From assembly GCA_902622595.1 (NCBI GenBank), contig CACNQM010000003.1:140449-204448 (forward strand): 64,000 nucleotides of DNA. The letters run 5' to 3'. The notes under the pieces were generated by a model. That model ran no database searches. It was not told the DNA's origin and was given only the letters and a program-made list of their open reading frames with translations. Shown piece by piece: positions 36,194-45,561 of the stretch (position 1 is its first letter; each line of letters opens with the position of its first letter). The DNA comes from an uncultured Bacteroidota bacterium (GTDB lineage: Bacteria > Bacteroidota > Bacteroidia > Flavobacteriales > Flavobacteriaceae). A program made the translations under genes and the position numbers.

Positions 36194-38602
36194 TTATTTA
36201 TCTCTAATAATTGCTCCAAGTTTTGATTTAAAAGAATCTGCAAACTTTGCCATAACTCTATCAATTATCTTGTCTGTTAGAGTTTTTTTTGAATCATTAA
36301 AGGTAAAACTAACAGCAAAAGATTTTTTCTTATCTCCAATATTTTTTCCTTTATATTCATCAAAAAGATTAACATCTTTAAGAATTTTACTTTCTAAATT
36401 GTATGCAATTGTCTTTATGTCTTCAAATTTTACATGATCATCTAAAATCATTGATATATCTCTTCTAGATGATGGAAATTTTGATAATTCTTTAAACTTA
36501 TTGTTGAAGTTTTTAGGTCTTATTTTATCTAAATCTAAATTCAAAATATGAACTTTATCATCAATAGAGAAGGCCTCTGTATATTCTTTATCAAGCTCAC
36601 CAATAAAACCAATATTTCTTTTATTTGATATTAAATTTAATTTGAATTCAAACATATTATCTTGATCAATTTCGTATTTATAATTTGAGATATTTAGATT
36701 TTCTAATAGGCTGTCAGAAATCCCTTTTAGATAATAAAAGTTATTTTCTGTGTAATCTGTTATCCAATTTTCATTAAATACATTTCCTATAATTGCAACA
36801 TTTAGTCTTTTATTCTCAAATTGATCATCTTTAATAACACGATAGTTGTTTCCAATCTCAAAAAGCTTTAGATTTTTATTTTGCCTATTGTAATTATGTT
36901 TAATAGTATCAAGTACACCTGGTATAAGAGAAATTCTAAGATTTGATAATTCAGTCCCTTGAGGATTTAATATTTTCACAGGTGTATTTCCATATTTATC
37001 GTTTACTGATGGAGAACAGATAGAATTATTTATAATTTCATTAAACCCATTTCCTACAAGAGTTTGACTAATAATATTTTCAATTACATTAATACTATTT
37101 TTACCAATTTCCGGAATAGACATAGAAATTTTAGTACTAGTACTAATATTATCATATCCATATACTCTAAGTACTTCCTCAATTACATCTATTTCTCTGG
37201 AGACATCATGTCGATAGTTTGGTGCAATGATATTTATCCCATCTTCTGAAATACCGTTGATTTTAAAATCAAGTGAGTTTAGAATTTGTGTAATAGTTTC
37301 ATTGTTAATTTTTTGACCTGACACATGTTCAATTTTTTCATATCTCAAATAAATATCTTTTTTTTCTAACTTCAGATTATCCTCCGAAAACACTTCTGAG
37401 ATAATACAATCAGGGTTATCTTCTTTAATTAGGTTTGCAGCTCTTTTTAAAGCATAAATAACTTTTTCTGGATCAACTCCTCTTTCGTATCTATATGATG
37501 CATCAGTAAAAAGTTGATGTCTTTTTGATGATTTACGAATTGTTACAGAATCAAAAATAGCTGACTCTAAAAATAAATTTTTTGTTGAGTTTGATACTCC
37601 TGAGTCTAAACCACCATAAATTCCAGCAAGACATAGTGGCTTGTTTTCAGAGCAAATCATCAAATCATCTTTGCTTAGCTCAATTATTTCATCATCTAAA
37701 GTCTTAAATTTAGTTCCAGTTTTTAAGGATTTAATATTAATATTACTTAATTCATCAAAGTCAAATGCGTGAAGTGGTTGTCCTATTTCATGCATTACAA
37801 AATTTGTTATGTCTACTATATTATTAATTGGTTTTAAACCAATTGATTTTAATTTATTTTGAATACTTTTTGAAGACTTTGTGACTTTTATATCTTTAAT
37901 AATAATACCTGAGTAAAAAGGACATTTATGTTTATCTTTTACTATTAGGTCAAAATCCTCCTCAATATTTACTGATTCAAAAGAACTAATTGATGGAAGA
38001 TTAATTCTACTTTTAATGGATTTATAATCATAATATGCTTTTAAGTCTCTTGCTACACCAAAATGTGACATAGCGTCACATCTGTTAGGTGTTAAGGCAA
38101 TTTCAATAATACTATCACTATTAACATTAAATATATTATTTAAAGGAGTGCCAGGTTTAATTTTTTTATCTAAAACCATAATGCCGTCGTGTGAATCACC
38201 TAATCCAATTTCATCCTCGGCACATACCATTCCATTACTAACAACACCTCTAATTTTTGACTTTTTTATTTTTATTTCATCCCCTTCATTTGTATATATT
38301 TTTGATCCAACAACTGCAACAGGGACCATTTGCCCTTTTTCTATATTTGGTGCACCACAAACTATTTCTGATATTTGGTTATTTCCAAGATCAATTGAAG
38401 TTAACTTCAATCTATCAGCATTTGGATGTTTAACACATTCAATTACTTTTCCAGCAATAACTCCCTCTAGACCTCCTTTTATAGATTCAAATGATTCAAT
38501 TTTTTCTACTTCTAATCCTAAATTTGTTAAAATCTCAGATATTTCGACTGGGTTTGAGTCAGTTTGAACGTATTCTTTAAGCCAGTTTATCGATATTTTC
38601 AC
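36194..38602 (-). CDS. pheT: Phenylalanine-tRNA ligase beta subunit
   Basis: 802 residues starting at a GTG. It forms the alpha2beta2 enzyme with PheS (not in this window). Domain order is normal: MKISINWLKEYV, an EMAP/tRNA-binding OB fold (AGKVIECVKHPNADRLK near residue 50, FVCGAPNI-like loop), B3/4 editing domain (VMHEIGQPLHAFDFDEL near 260), B5 domain, and a C-terminal FDX-ACB anticodon-binding domain (FPSSRRDISMIL). An exact TATATTTG box lies at 38627-38620, 17 nt before the GTG, without a good -33. It follows recG by 30 nt and ends 1 bp from the ABC-F stop. Confidence 0.96.
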   Translation of the reverse strand: MKISINWLKEYVQTDSNPVEISEILTNLGLEVEKIESFESIKGGLEGVIAGKVIECVKHPNADRLKLTSIDLGNNQISEIVCGAPNIEKGQMVPVAVVGSKIYTNEGDEIKIKKSKIRGVVSNGMVCAEDEIGLGDSHDGIMVLDKKIKPGTPLNNIFNVNSDSIIEIALTPNRCDAMSHFGVARDLKAYYDYKSIKSRINLPSISSFESVNIEEDFDLIVKDKHKCPFYSGIIIKDIKVTKSSKSIQNKLKSIGLKPINNIVDITNFVMHEIGQPLHAFDFDELSNINIKSLKTGTKFKTLDDEIIELSKDDLMICSENKPLCLAGIYGGLDSGVSNSTKNLFLESAIFDSVTIRKSSKRHQLFTDASYRYERGVDPEKVIYALKRAANLIKEDNPDCIISEVFSEDNLKLEKKDIYLRYEKIEHVSGQKINNETITQILNSLDFKINGISEDGINIIAPNYRHDVSREIDVIEEVLRVYGYDNISTSTKISMSIPEIGKNSINVIENIISQTLVGNGFNEIINNSICSPSVNDKYGNTPVKILNPQGTELSNLRISLIPGVLDTIKHNYNRQNKNLKLFEIGNNYRVIKDDQFENKRLNVAIIGNVFNENWITDYTENNFYYLKGISDSLLENLNISNYKYEIDQDNMFEFKLNLISNKRNIGFIGELDKEYTEAFSIDDKVHILNLDLDKIRPKNFNNKFKELSKFPSSRRDISMILDDHVKFEDIKTIAYNLESKILKDVNLFDEYKGKNIGDKKKSFAVSFTFNDSKKTLTDKIIDRVMAKFADSFKSKLGAIIRDK

Positions 38603-38632
38603 GGGATTATTTTATATAACAAATATACTTAA

Positions 38633-40738
38633 TCAACTAATATATCTCCATAAATTCTTGGAATTTGAAGAATTGAATATTTCATCTCTTATTGGTAAAT
38701 TTTCATTTTTATTAAGTCTTGGATCAGTTTTTAATATTTTAATTGCTGAATTACGAGCATTATTTAGTATATCTGTATCATATACAATATCTGCTAGCTT
38801 AAATCTTAACATTCCGCTCTGTCGAGTTCCAAGTAAATCTCCTGGACCTCTTAATTTTAGGTCCACTTCTGCTAGTTTAAATCCATCACTTACTTTGACC
38901 ATTGTTTCAATTCTTAGTTTTGAATCCTCGGATAATTTATCTTTTGTCATTAAAACACAATAACTTTCATCATTACCTCTACCAACTCTACCTCTTAATT
39001 GGTGTAATTGTGATAATCCAAATCTTTCAGCACTTTCTATAACCATTACAGAAGCATTTGGCACATTCACTCCGACTTCAATTACTGTGGTAGAAACTAA
39101 TATTTGAGTTTCTTGGTTGATAAATCTTTTCATTTCATAGTCCTTATCTTTTGCTTTCATTTTTCCATGTACAATACTTACCTGGAAATCTGGTCTGGGG
39201 AATTCTCTAACAATGCTTTCATAACCATCCATTAAATCCTTATAGTCTAATTTTTCTGATTCATTTATTAGAGGGTAAACTAAATAAACCTGTCTTCCTT
39301 TTTTAATTTGATCCTTTAAAAATTTAAATACACTCAGTCTATTTCTATCATATTTATGTACTGTCTTTGTAGTTATTCTTCCAGGGGGGAGTTCCTTGAT
39401 ATATGATATGTCTAGATCTCCATATAAACTCATTGCAAGAGTTCTTGGAATTGGAGTTGCAGTCATCACTAATATATGAGGAGCAGGATTATTCTTTTTC
39501 CAAAGTTTGGCTCTTTGTGCAACACCAAATCTATGCTGTTCATCTATTATACTTAGTCCTAAATTTTTAAACTTAACAACATCCTCTAATATTGCATGTG
39601 TCCCTACTAAAATATTTGTTTTACCACTTATAAGATTAGAGTGAATTAAATTTCTTTCTCTTGTTTTTGAGGAGCCAGTCAGAAGATCAACCTTGACATC
39701 GTAATCAATTAATAATTCACTTAGTGATTTAAAATGTTGATTTGCAAGAATTTCAGTAGGAGCAAGAATGCATGACTGAAAACCATTGTCTATTGCAATT
39801 AGCATTACCATCAATGAAACTATGGTCTTTCCTGAACCAACATCACCTTGTAGTAACCTATTCATCTGTTTACCATTAAGAAAATCATTCCTTATCTCCT
39901 TAATGACTTTTTTTTGGTCGCCGGTTAATTCAAAAGGTAAAGAATTCTTGTAAAATTCATTTAAATTATTACCAACTTTTTCAAATTTAAAACCATTTAA
40001 TTTTTGAATTCTGTCATTCTTTGTAAGCTGAAATCCTAATTGATTAAAAAATAACTCTTCAAATTTTAATCTTTTTGTAGATTCAGTCAGTAATTCTTGT
40101 GATTCAGGCAGGTGAATATTAACAATTGCTTTATATCTATTAATAAGATTATACTCTTGTAGAATAGATGATGAAAGATTTTCTTTAATATGATTTTGTG
40201 TTGAGTTTAAAACATTGTAGATTATTTTGATAAAATATTTTTGAGTAACTCCTTCATTTACAAGTCTTTCTGTTGATGAGTAGATACCATGTAATCTTCG
40301 AGGAACATTTCTATCAAAATTAGATTTAGATTTTATTTCAGGGTGAGCAATCGATGGCTTATTTCCGAACCATGTGACCTTTCCATACACTACATATTCA
40401 TCATTAATATTTAATGATTCCTCAACCCAATTAAATCCTCTATACCATATCAAATCAATTTTTCCAGAATTATCATAGAACTCACAATTAAGTCTATCTC
40501 GATAACGGACTTTTGTTCTTCTTATACTTTTAATTTTTCCAATTATTTGAACTTCTGATTGGTTCTTTGGTATTTCCTCAATTTTATAGAATCTAGATCT
40601 ATCTATATACCTAAATGGATAGAAATCTATAAGATCTTTTACTGATTTTAGGTTTAATTCTTCACCAAGTAATTTAGATCTAGCAGGTCCTACACCTTTA
40701 ACAAATTCAATCGATTGATTTAAAAAATCAGTATTCAC
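38633..40738 (-). CDS. recG: ATP-dependent DNA helicase RecG
   Basis: 701 residues from a GTG at 40738. RecG remodels stalled forks and branched DNA. The N-terminal wedge/OB domain (residues 1-160, with GKIKSIRRTKVRYRDR) precedes SF2 helicase motifs: LLQGDVGSGKT near residue 290, LAPTEILANQH, the DEQH box IIDEQHRFGVAQRA near 393, MTATPIPRTLAMS, and the C-terminal QLHQLRGRVGRG near 580. All key residues look intact. It is divergent from uvrD with a 111-bp gap. Confidence 0.97.
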   Translation of the reverse strand: MNTDFLNQSIEFVKGVGPARSKLLGEELNLKSVKDLIDFYPFRYIDRSRFYKIEEIPKNQSEVQIIGKIKSIRRTKVRYRDRLNCEFYDNSGKIDLIWYRGFNWVEESLNINDEYVVYGKVTWFGNKPSIAHPEIKSKSNFDRNVPRRLHGIYSSTERLVNEGVTQKYFIKIIYNVLNSTQNHIKENLSSSILQEYNLINRYKAIVNIHLPESQELLTESTKRLKFEELFFNQLGFQLTKNDRIQKLNGFKFEKVGNNLNEFYKNSLPFELTGDQKKVIKEIRNDFLNGKQMNRLLQGDVGSGKTIVSLMVMLIAIDNGFQSCILAPTEILANQHFKSLSELLIDYDVKVDLLTGSSKTRERNLIHSNLISGKTNILVGTHAILEDVVKFKNLGLSIIDEQHRFGVAQRAKLWKKNNPAPHILVMTATPIPRTLAMSLYGDLDISYIKELPPGRITTKTVHKYDRNRLSVFKFLKDQIKKGRQVYLVYPLINESEKLDYKDLMDGYESIVREFPRPDFQVSIVHGKMKAKDKDYEMKRFINQETQILVSTTVIEVGVNVPNASVMVIESAERFGLSQLHQLRGRVGRGNDESYCVLMTKDKLSEDSKLRIETMVKVSDGFKLAEVDLKLRGPGDLLGTRQSGMLRFKLADIVYDTDILNNARNSAIKILKTDPRLNKNENLPIRDEIFNSSNSKNLWRYIS

Positions 40739-40836
40739 TACCTTTAAAATCTAATGCAAAAAAGGGCTAATGATAAATTCTTCATAAGTATTGTTTTAAT
40801 ATGTGATTTATCCGTAATTAAAATTCATTAATTACT

Positions 40837-40844
40837 TAAATTTA
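40837..40844 (+). promoter_or_regulatory. -7-like box TAAATTTA ahead of uvrD
   Basis: One mismatch (last base) to TAnnTTTG, ending 5 nt before the ATG at 40850, in the same place as the boxes of aroK and lptF. No -33 TTG at the usual spacing. Confidence 0.35.
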
Positions 40845-40849
40845 TAACA

Positions 40850-43090
40850 ATGTTAGAAGATAACAAATCTTACCTTAAAGATCTTAATGAAGCTCAATTA
40901 AATGCTGTCCTTAAAACAGACGGTCCTTCAATGGTAATAGCTGGTGCAGGCTCAGGAAAAACTAGAGTATTAACTTATAAAATTGTTCACCTTGTTGAAA
41001 ACGGGGTTGATCCCTTTGAAATTTTAGCTCTCACATTCACTAATAAGGCTGCAAGAGAAATGAAATTAAGAATTTCGTCAATGATAGGGGAGAGTGAGTC
41101 TAAAAATATATGGATGGGTACATTCCATTCAGTTTTTGCTAAAATTTTAAGATTTGAAGCCCATAAGATTGGTTTTACCTCTGATTTTACTATTTATGAT
41201 ACTCAGGACTCTGAGAGACTAATATCATCTATAATCAAAGAAAAAGCCTTAGATAAAGATGTATACAGGCCAAAATCAATTAGAAATAGGATTTCCTCAT
41301 TGAAAAATAATTTTATAACAGTAAATGGATACTTTGCAAATAATGAGCTAGTTGAATCTGATAATTTATCGAGAAAACCTGAGACTGGAAATATATACAA
41401 AGAATACAGCGAAAGGTTAATTAAGTCAAACTCAATGGATTTTGATGACTTACTAATGAAAACAAATGAGTTGTTAAATAATTACCCAGAAGTATTGGCA
41501 AAATACCAAGAGAAATTTAAATATATTTTAGTAGATGAGTATCAGGATACTAACAACTCACAATATTTAATAGTAAAATCTCTATCTGATAAGTATCAAA
41601 ACATATGTGTGGTTGGAGATGATGCTCAAAGTATTTACTCATTTAGGGGTGCAAATATTAATAACATAATAAATTTTAGAAATGATTATGATGAAGTTGA
41701 AGTTTTTAGACTTGAGCAAAATTATAGATCTACAAAAAATATTGTTAATGCAGCGAACTCTGTAATTAATCATAATAAAAATAAAATTGATAAAGAAGTT
41801 TGGACTGATAATGATTTTGGAGACAGGGTAGAGGTAAGAGCTAACGAGTCTGACATAGCAGAGGCTAGAAGCCTATGTCAAAAGATAGTCTCTCTAAATA
41901 ATACTAATTTTTCAAATATTGCAATTCTTTACAGGACAAATGCCCAATCTAGACCAATTGAAGACTCATTAAGATTAAACAAGATTCCTTATCAAATTTT
42001 TGGTGGAGTTTCTTTCTATAACAGAAAGGAAATTAAAGATGTTCTAGCATATTTAAGGCTAATTGTTAATAGTAGTGACGAGGAAAGCCTAAAAAGAATA
42101 ATAAATTACCCTGCAAGGGGAATTGGACAGGTTACAATAAATAAAATCATTTTAGCAGCTAAAAAGTATGATTTAACATTATATGAAACTATTCAAAAAA
42201 ATAATGAGCTTTCAATTGGTCTTTCTAACTCAGTCTTAATTAAACTACAAAACTTTATAGATCTAATAGATGTTTTTAAGATTCAAAATCAAAAATTGAA
42301 TGCATTTAATTTAACTAAAGAAGTTATCGAAAAAGTAAAGATAATAGATGAACTAAAAAAAGATGATTCTCCTGAAGGAATATCAAGAGTAGAAAATGTT
42401 CAGGAATTATTAAATGGTATTAGAGATTTTATTGAAGATCAAAAGGAACTTGTAGATTCTAATGATAAATTATCTGAATTCTTATCTACAGTATCTCTCT
42501 CAACCGACTTTGATATAGAGAATGAAGATCAAGATAAAGTATCTTTAATGACTTTACATCTGTCCAAAGGTCTAGAATTTAAACATGTATTTATTGTAGG
42601 ACTAGAGGAAGACTTATTCCCCTCTGCTTTAAGCTATAATACTAGATCAGAATTAGAAGAGGAAAGAAGATTATTTTATGTTGGAATAACAAGAGCCAAA
42701 GAAAATCTTTATTTGTCATATGCAAATTCAAGATATAGGTGGGGGAAATTAATTTATTGTGAAGAAAGTAGATTTTTAAATGAGATAGACAAAGAATATT
42801 TAAAAATTATTGAATCAACACCTTCTAAAACAACCTTTGAAGATTCGTCAATAAAAAAGATAATCTACAATTCAAAGTCTGCACTAAAAAGACTACCAAA
42901 GACCTCAGAATCTTTATCTTCTATTAAGATAAATGTATCTGAGGGAGATAATGTTTCACATGAAAAATTCGGTATTGGTGAAATTATTAAGATTGAGGGC
43001 AGTGGCAATGACTCCAAGGCTACAGTTAATTTTAAAAAATTTGGACTAAAAAATTTACTTCTTAGATTTGCTAAACTAAATAAAGTATAA
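40850..43090 (+). CDS. UvrD/PcrA-family SF1 DNA helicase
   Basis: 746 residues, the usual length for UvrD/PcrA. It unwinds DNA 3' to 5' in nucleotide excision and mismatch repair. Motifs in order: LNEAQLNAV (Q motif, residue 12), AGAGSGKTRVL near residue 29, TFTNKAAREM, VDEYQDTN near 223, VGDDAQSIYSFRGA near 250, RLEQNYRST, LMTLHLSKGLEF near 564 and YVGITRAKENLYLS near 600. The C-terminal Tudor-like segment VSHEKFGIGEI is present. A bidirectional hairpin terminator follows. Confidence 0.96.
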   Translation: MLEDNKSYLKDLNEAQLNAVLKTDGPSMVIAGAGSGKTRVLTYKIVHLVENGVDPFEILALTFTNKAAREMKLRISSMIGESESKNIWMGTFHSVFAKILRFEAHKIGFTSDFTIYDTQDSERLISSIIKEKALDKDVYRPKSIRNRISSLKNNFITVNGYFANNELVESDNLSRKPETGNIYKEYSERLIKSNSMDFDDLLMKTNELLNNYPEVLAKYQEKFKYILVDEYQDTNNSQYLIVKSLSDKYQNICVVGDDAQSIYSFRGANINNIINFRNDYDEVEVFRLEQNYRSTKNIVNAANSVINHNKNKIDKEVWTDNDFGDRVEVRANESDIAEARSLCQKIVSLNNTNFSNIAILYRTNAQSRPIEDSLRLNKIPYQIFGGVSFYNRKEIKDVLAYLRLIVNSSDEESLKRIINYPARGIGQVTINKIILAAKKYDLTLYETIQKNNELSIGLSNSVLIKLQNFIDLIDVFKIQNQKLNAFNLTKEVIEKVKIIDELKKDDSPEGISRVENVQELLNGIRDFIEDQKELVDSNDKLSEFLSTVSLSTDFDIENEDQDKVSLMTLHLSKGLEFKHVFIVGLEEDLFPSALSYNTRSELEEERRLFYVGITRAKENLYLSYANSRYRWGKLIYCEESRFLNEIDKEYLKIIESTPSKTTFEDSSIKKIIYNSKSALKRLPKTSESLSSIKINVSEGDNVSHEKFGIGEIIKIEGSGNDSKATVNFKKFGLKNLLLRFAKLNKV

Positions 43091-43123
43091 AAAAAAAGCA
43101 TAACTTTAGTTATGCTTTTTTTT
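43088..43123. terminator. Bidirectional intrinsic terminator between uvrD and the OmpA-like gene
   Basis: The stem GCATAAC (43098-43104) pairs with GTTATGC (43109-43115) around TTTA, flanked by A7 before and T8 after, so it works in both directions. With the one at 10495 it is one of only two clear hairpin terminators in the window. Confidence 0.9.
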
Positions 43124-43141
43124 AACTAATTAATATTTTAC

Positions 43142-44065
43142 TTAGTCAGGCTTGTTGTCAGAGCTTATAGTATCACTCGGACCAGTAGCAGGAACATTCA
43201 TGCTCATTCCTTCCTCAATTAGTTTAGTAAATTGATCAAGCTTTGGAAGAACAACTATCCTAGTTCTTCTATTAACAGCTCTTGTAACTGAAGAATCATT
43301 ATCAGCTATTGGCATGTAGAAACTTCTTCCAGCGGCTACTAATTTAGTAGGGTCCACACCATAACTATTTTGAAGAATTCTTACGACCGAAGTTGCTCTT
43401 TTCACAGATAAATCCCAGTTGTCAACAACACCAGGTATAGTTTCAGCAGCTTTTTCTTGATCTATCGGCATGTTGTCTGTGTGACCCTCAACCATAAATT
43501 CAAGATCAGGCTTGTCGCTTATCACTTTTGCGATTTTTTCTAGAACAGCTCTAGCTCTTGTTGTTACAGTGAAGCTTCCACTATTGAAAAGTAGTTTATC
43601 TGATATAGATACATATACCACACCTTTTTCAACGTTAATTTCAATATCATCATCACTAAGAGTACCTAAAGAACTCTTAAAGCTTTGAACTAATGCTAAT
43701 GTAACAGAATCTCTTTTAGTAACAGCATCCTGCATTCTAGTAATGATTAGATCTTTTTCTTTAATACTTTCAAGAGATCTTTCAAGATTTTCAGCACCTT
43801 TTTGAGTAAGGGTTGTTAAATTTCCAATGTTGTCAATTAAATCTTGATTGTTAGCTCTTAAAAATTTGTTTTGCTCAGATAATGCAGCTAAACGCTCTGA
43901 TGTTGCAGAAAGTTGAGTTTCTGTAGCACCAAGTTTGGCAGTTGCGCTATCTAATAATTCCTTTGTATTTTGTTGAAGACTTTCTAAGTCAGAGTACTTC
44001 TTTTGAGAAACACATGAAGACAAAAGTAAACCTACAACACCTAAGATTATTATATTCTTTTTCAT
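43142..44065 (-). CDS. OmpA-family peptidoglycan-binding lipoprotein with coiled coil
   Basis: 307 residues. The signal MKKNIIILGVVGLLLSSC ends in a lipobox with Cys18. Residues 20-110 form a heptad-rich coiled coil (KYSDLESLQQNTKELLDS onward). Residues about 150-290 are an OmpA C-terminal domain that binds peptidoglycan: EGHTDNMPIDQ and the NRRTRIVVLP tail are typical. It should tether the outer membrane to the cell wall. It is monocistronic with a terminator downstream; candidate -7 boxes are TAAGTTTG (44105-44098) and TATTTTTG directly before the ATG. Confidence 0.93.
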   Translation of the reverse strand: MKKNIIILGVVGLLLSSCVSQKKYSDLESLQQNTKELLDSATAKLGATETQLSATSERLAALSEQNKFLRANNQDLIDNIGNLTTLTQKGAENLERSLESIKEKDLIITRMQDAVTKRDSVTLALVQSFKSSLGTLSDDDIEINVEKGVVYVSISDKLLFNSGSFTVTTRARAVLEKIAKVISDKPDLEFMVEGHTDNMPIDQEKAAETIPGVVDNWDLSVKRATSVVRILQNSYGVDPTKLVAAGRSFYMPIADNDSSVTRAVNRRTRIVVLPKLDQFTKLIEEGMSMNVPATGPSDTISSDNKPD

Positions 44066-44097
44066 TTCAAAAATATTGGTTATTAATTAGTCAGGTA

Positions 44098-44105
44098 CAA
44101 ACTTA
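44098..44105 (-). promoter_or_regulatory. -7 box TAAGTTTG of the OmpA-like gene
   Basis: An exact TAnnTTTG match 32 nt before the ATG at 44065. The nearest upstream TTG leaves a 26-nt spacer, longer than usual. A second exact box, TATTTTTG (44075-44068), ends just 2 nt before the ATG and seems too close to be the start-site box. Confidence 0.4.
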
Positions 44106-44128
44106 ATATTTTTAACTAAAATATAGTA

Positions 44129-45112
44129 CTACAATTGAAAGAATTTTTTCTTTCCTTGAACAAAGTATTTGTATACTATACTATTGATTTTGAAATAATT
44201 AGACTTAATTTTACCATTATTTCTCTTACTTAATAAGCTTCTAAGCACTAAATAATAGTGGAAATGAGCCTTGTAAATTGACATGAAATGGTATATTTTT
44301 CCACTAAAAATAAATCTTAATGAAGAAAGAATATCCATTATTAATCTGATTAAAAGTGTACTTAAAAGACTTTTTAATGGTAAGTTTTTTGTAAGCATTA
44401 ATAATGAGTTTCTATAGTTAAGAAATGTTTTTTTTGAATCCTTTTTAATAGTAGCTGCACCTAAGTGATATATTTTTGAAGATGAAACTAGATGTGTTTT
44501 ATATCCATGATTAAATGCTCTCCAGCAAAAATCAATTTCCTCCATGTGTGCGAAAAAAGATTTATCAAATCCTCCTAACTCATTAAAGATCTTTTTTGAC
44601 AAAAACATGCACGCTCCTGATGACCAAAAAATTTCTTCATCTTTATATTGATTTTTATCTTCTTCGATAGTTTCAAATATTCTACCTCTACAATAAGGAT
44701 ATCCATATTTATCAATATAACCACCAGCCGCTCCAGCGTACTCGAAGTGTGATTTTTTATTAATGTCTAGTATTTTTGGTTGAATAATTAAATCTGGAGA
44801 ATTATTGAGTTTTTTTACTATTGGTTTTAACCAGTCTTTGGTAACCTCCACATCATTATTTATAATACAAATGATTTCTTCTTTAACTTTTAGTATTCCA
44901 CGATTATAGCCTTCTGCAAAGCCATAATTTTTATCAAGATTAATAATATTTACTTCACTATAATTATTTCTTACGTAGGAAACAGATTCATCTTCAGAAT
45001 TATTATCTATAAGATAAATATTATGATCAACTGAATTTTGAATTAAAACTTTTAAATATTTTTTTAAAAGCTCAAAACCATTCCAGTTTATTACAACGAT
45101 TCCTATTCTCAT
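44129..45112 (-). CDS. Family 2 glycosyltransferase (rhamnosyltransferase-like)
   Basis: 327 residues. The GT-A fold start GIVVINWNGFELLKKYL is at residues 3-19, GFAEGYNRGIL near residue 64, and the metal-binding region INNDVEV near residue 84, then the FWSSGACMFLSKK and GGFDKSFFAHMEEIDFCWRA segments typical of the WbbL-like group. Such enzymes add sugars to cell-surface polysaccharides or lipid-linked precursors at the inner membrane. A hydrophobic C-terminal segment around residues 240-275 may attach it to the membrane. It overlaps the upstream HsdR-N-like gene by 4 bp. Confidence 0.88.
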   Translation of the reverse strand: MRIGIVVINWNGFELLKKYLKVLIQNSVDHNIYLIDNNSEDESVSYVRNNYSEVNIINLDKNYGFAEGYNRGILKVKEEIICIINNDVEVTKDWLKPIVKKLNNSPDLIIQPKILDINKKSHFEYAGAAGGYIDKYGYPYCRGRIFETIEEDKNQYKDEEIFWSSGACMFLSKKIFNELGGFDKSFFAHMEEIDFCWRAFNHGYKTHLVSSSKIYHLGAATIKKDSKKTFLNYRNSLLMLTKNLPLKSLLSTLLIRLIMDILSSLRFIFSGKIYHFMSIYKAHFHYYLVLRSLLSKRNNGKIKSNYFKINSIVYKYFVQGKKKFFQL

Positions 45113-45552
45113 TTTTTATAACTAATTAAATCCTCTTTTTGCTTGTAAATTTTTTCATCTTCATCAAATTCAAAATAAAAATGTCTTAGACCGTTGGTAA
45201 CTATCACATGCTTACTCTTTAACTCCAAATTATATCTCATAACTTGATCAAAATGTTCTTTAGTTAAACTTACATCATAGGATTTGCATTCAACCAATAT
45301 TTTGATATCTCCTGATGAATCATATACAACAATGTCATATCTTTTTGGTACCTTGTTAATATAAAATACTTTCTCACAATTAATTAAAGATTTTGGATAG
45401 TTTTTTTCTAAAATGTAAGATATAAAGTTTTGTCTTACCCATTCTTCTGGGGTTAAGATAATCCACTTCTTTCTAATTTGATCAAAAATGATAGTAATAT
45501 TATTTTCTTTTTTAATTTTAAATTCAAATAAAGGTAGATTTAGCTTTCTCAC
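45109..45552 (-). CDS. Stand-alone HsdR N-terminal-like (PD-(D/E)xK) nuclease-fold protein
   Basis: 147 residues from a GTG at 45552. The N-terminal half has the R.KWIILTPEEWVRQ motif and the core DIVVYDSSG..ILVECKSYDV near residues 83-100 shows the Asp and ExK residues of a PD-(D/E)xK nuclease as in the N-domain of type I restriction subunit HsdR. No helicase part, HsdM or HsdS is nearby, so it is not a restriction system. Small genes of this type next to holA are a recurring neighbourhood in Bacteroidota, which hints at a replication or repair role. Its GTG is 9 bp from the holA start. Confidence 0.82.
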   Translation of the reverse strand: MRKLNLPLFEFKIKKENNITIIFDQIRKKWIILTPEEWVRQNFISYILEKNYPKSLINCEKVFYINKVPKRYDIVVYDSSGDIKILVECKSYDVSLTKEHFDQVMRYNLELKSKHVIVTNGLRHFYFEFDEDEKIYKQKEDLISYKK

Positions 45553-45561
45553 AGTTTAATA

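Noticed and set aside
38148..38567. 139-codon open frame opposite pheT
   Set aside because: pheT is a full-length, conserved gene here; the reverse product has no signal, fold or conserved motif.
45109..45552. Type I restriction-modification locus
   Set aside because: Only an HsdR N-terminal-like domain is present; there is no helicase part, HsdM or HsdS in the window.
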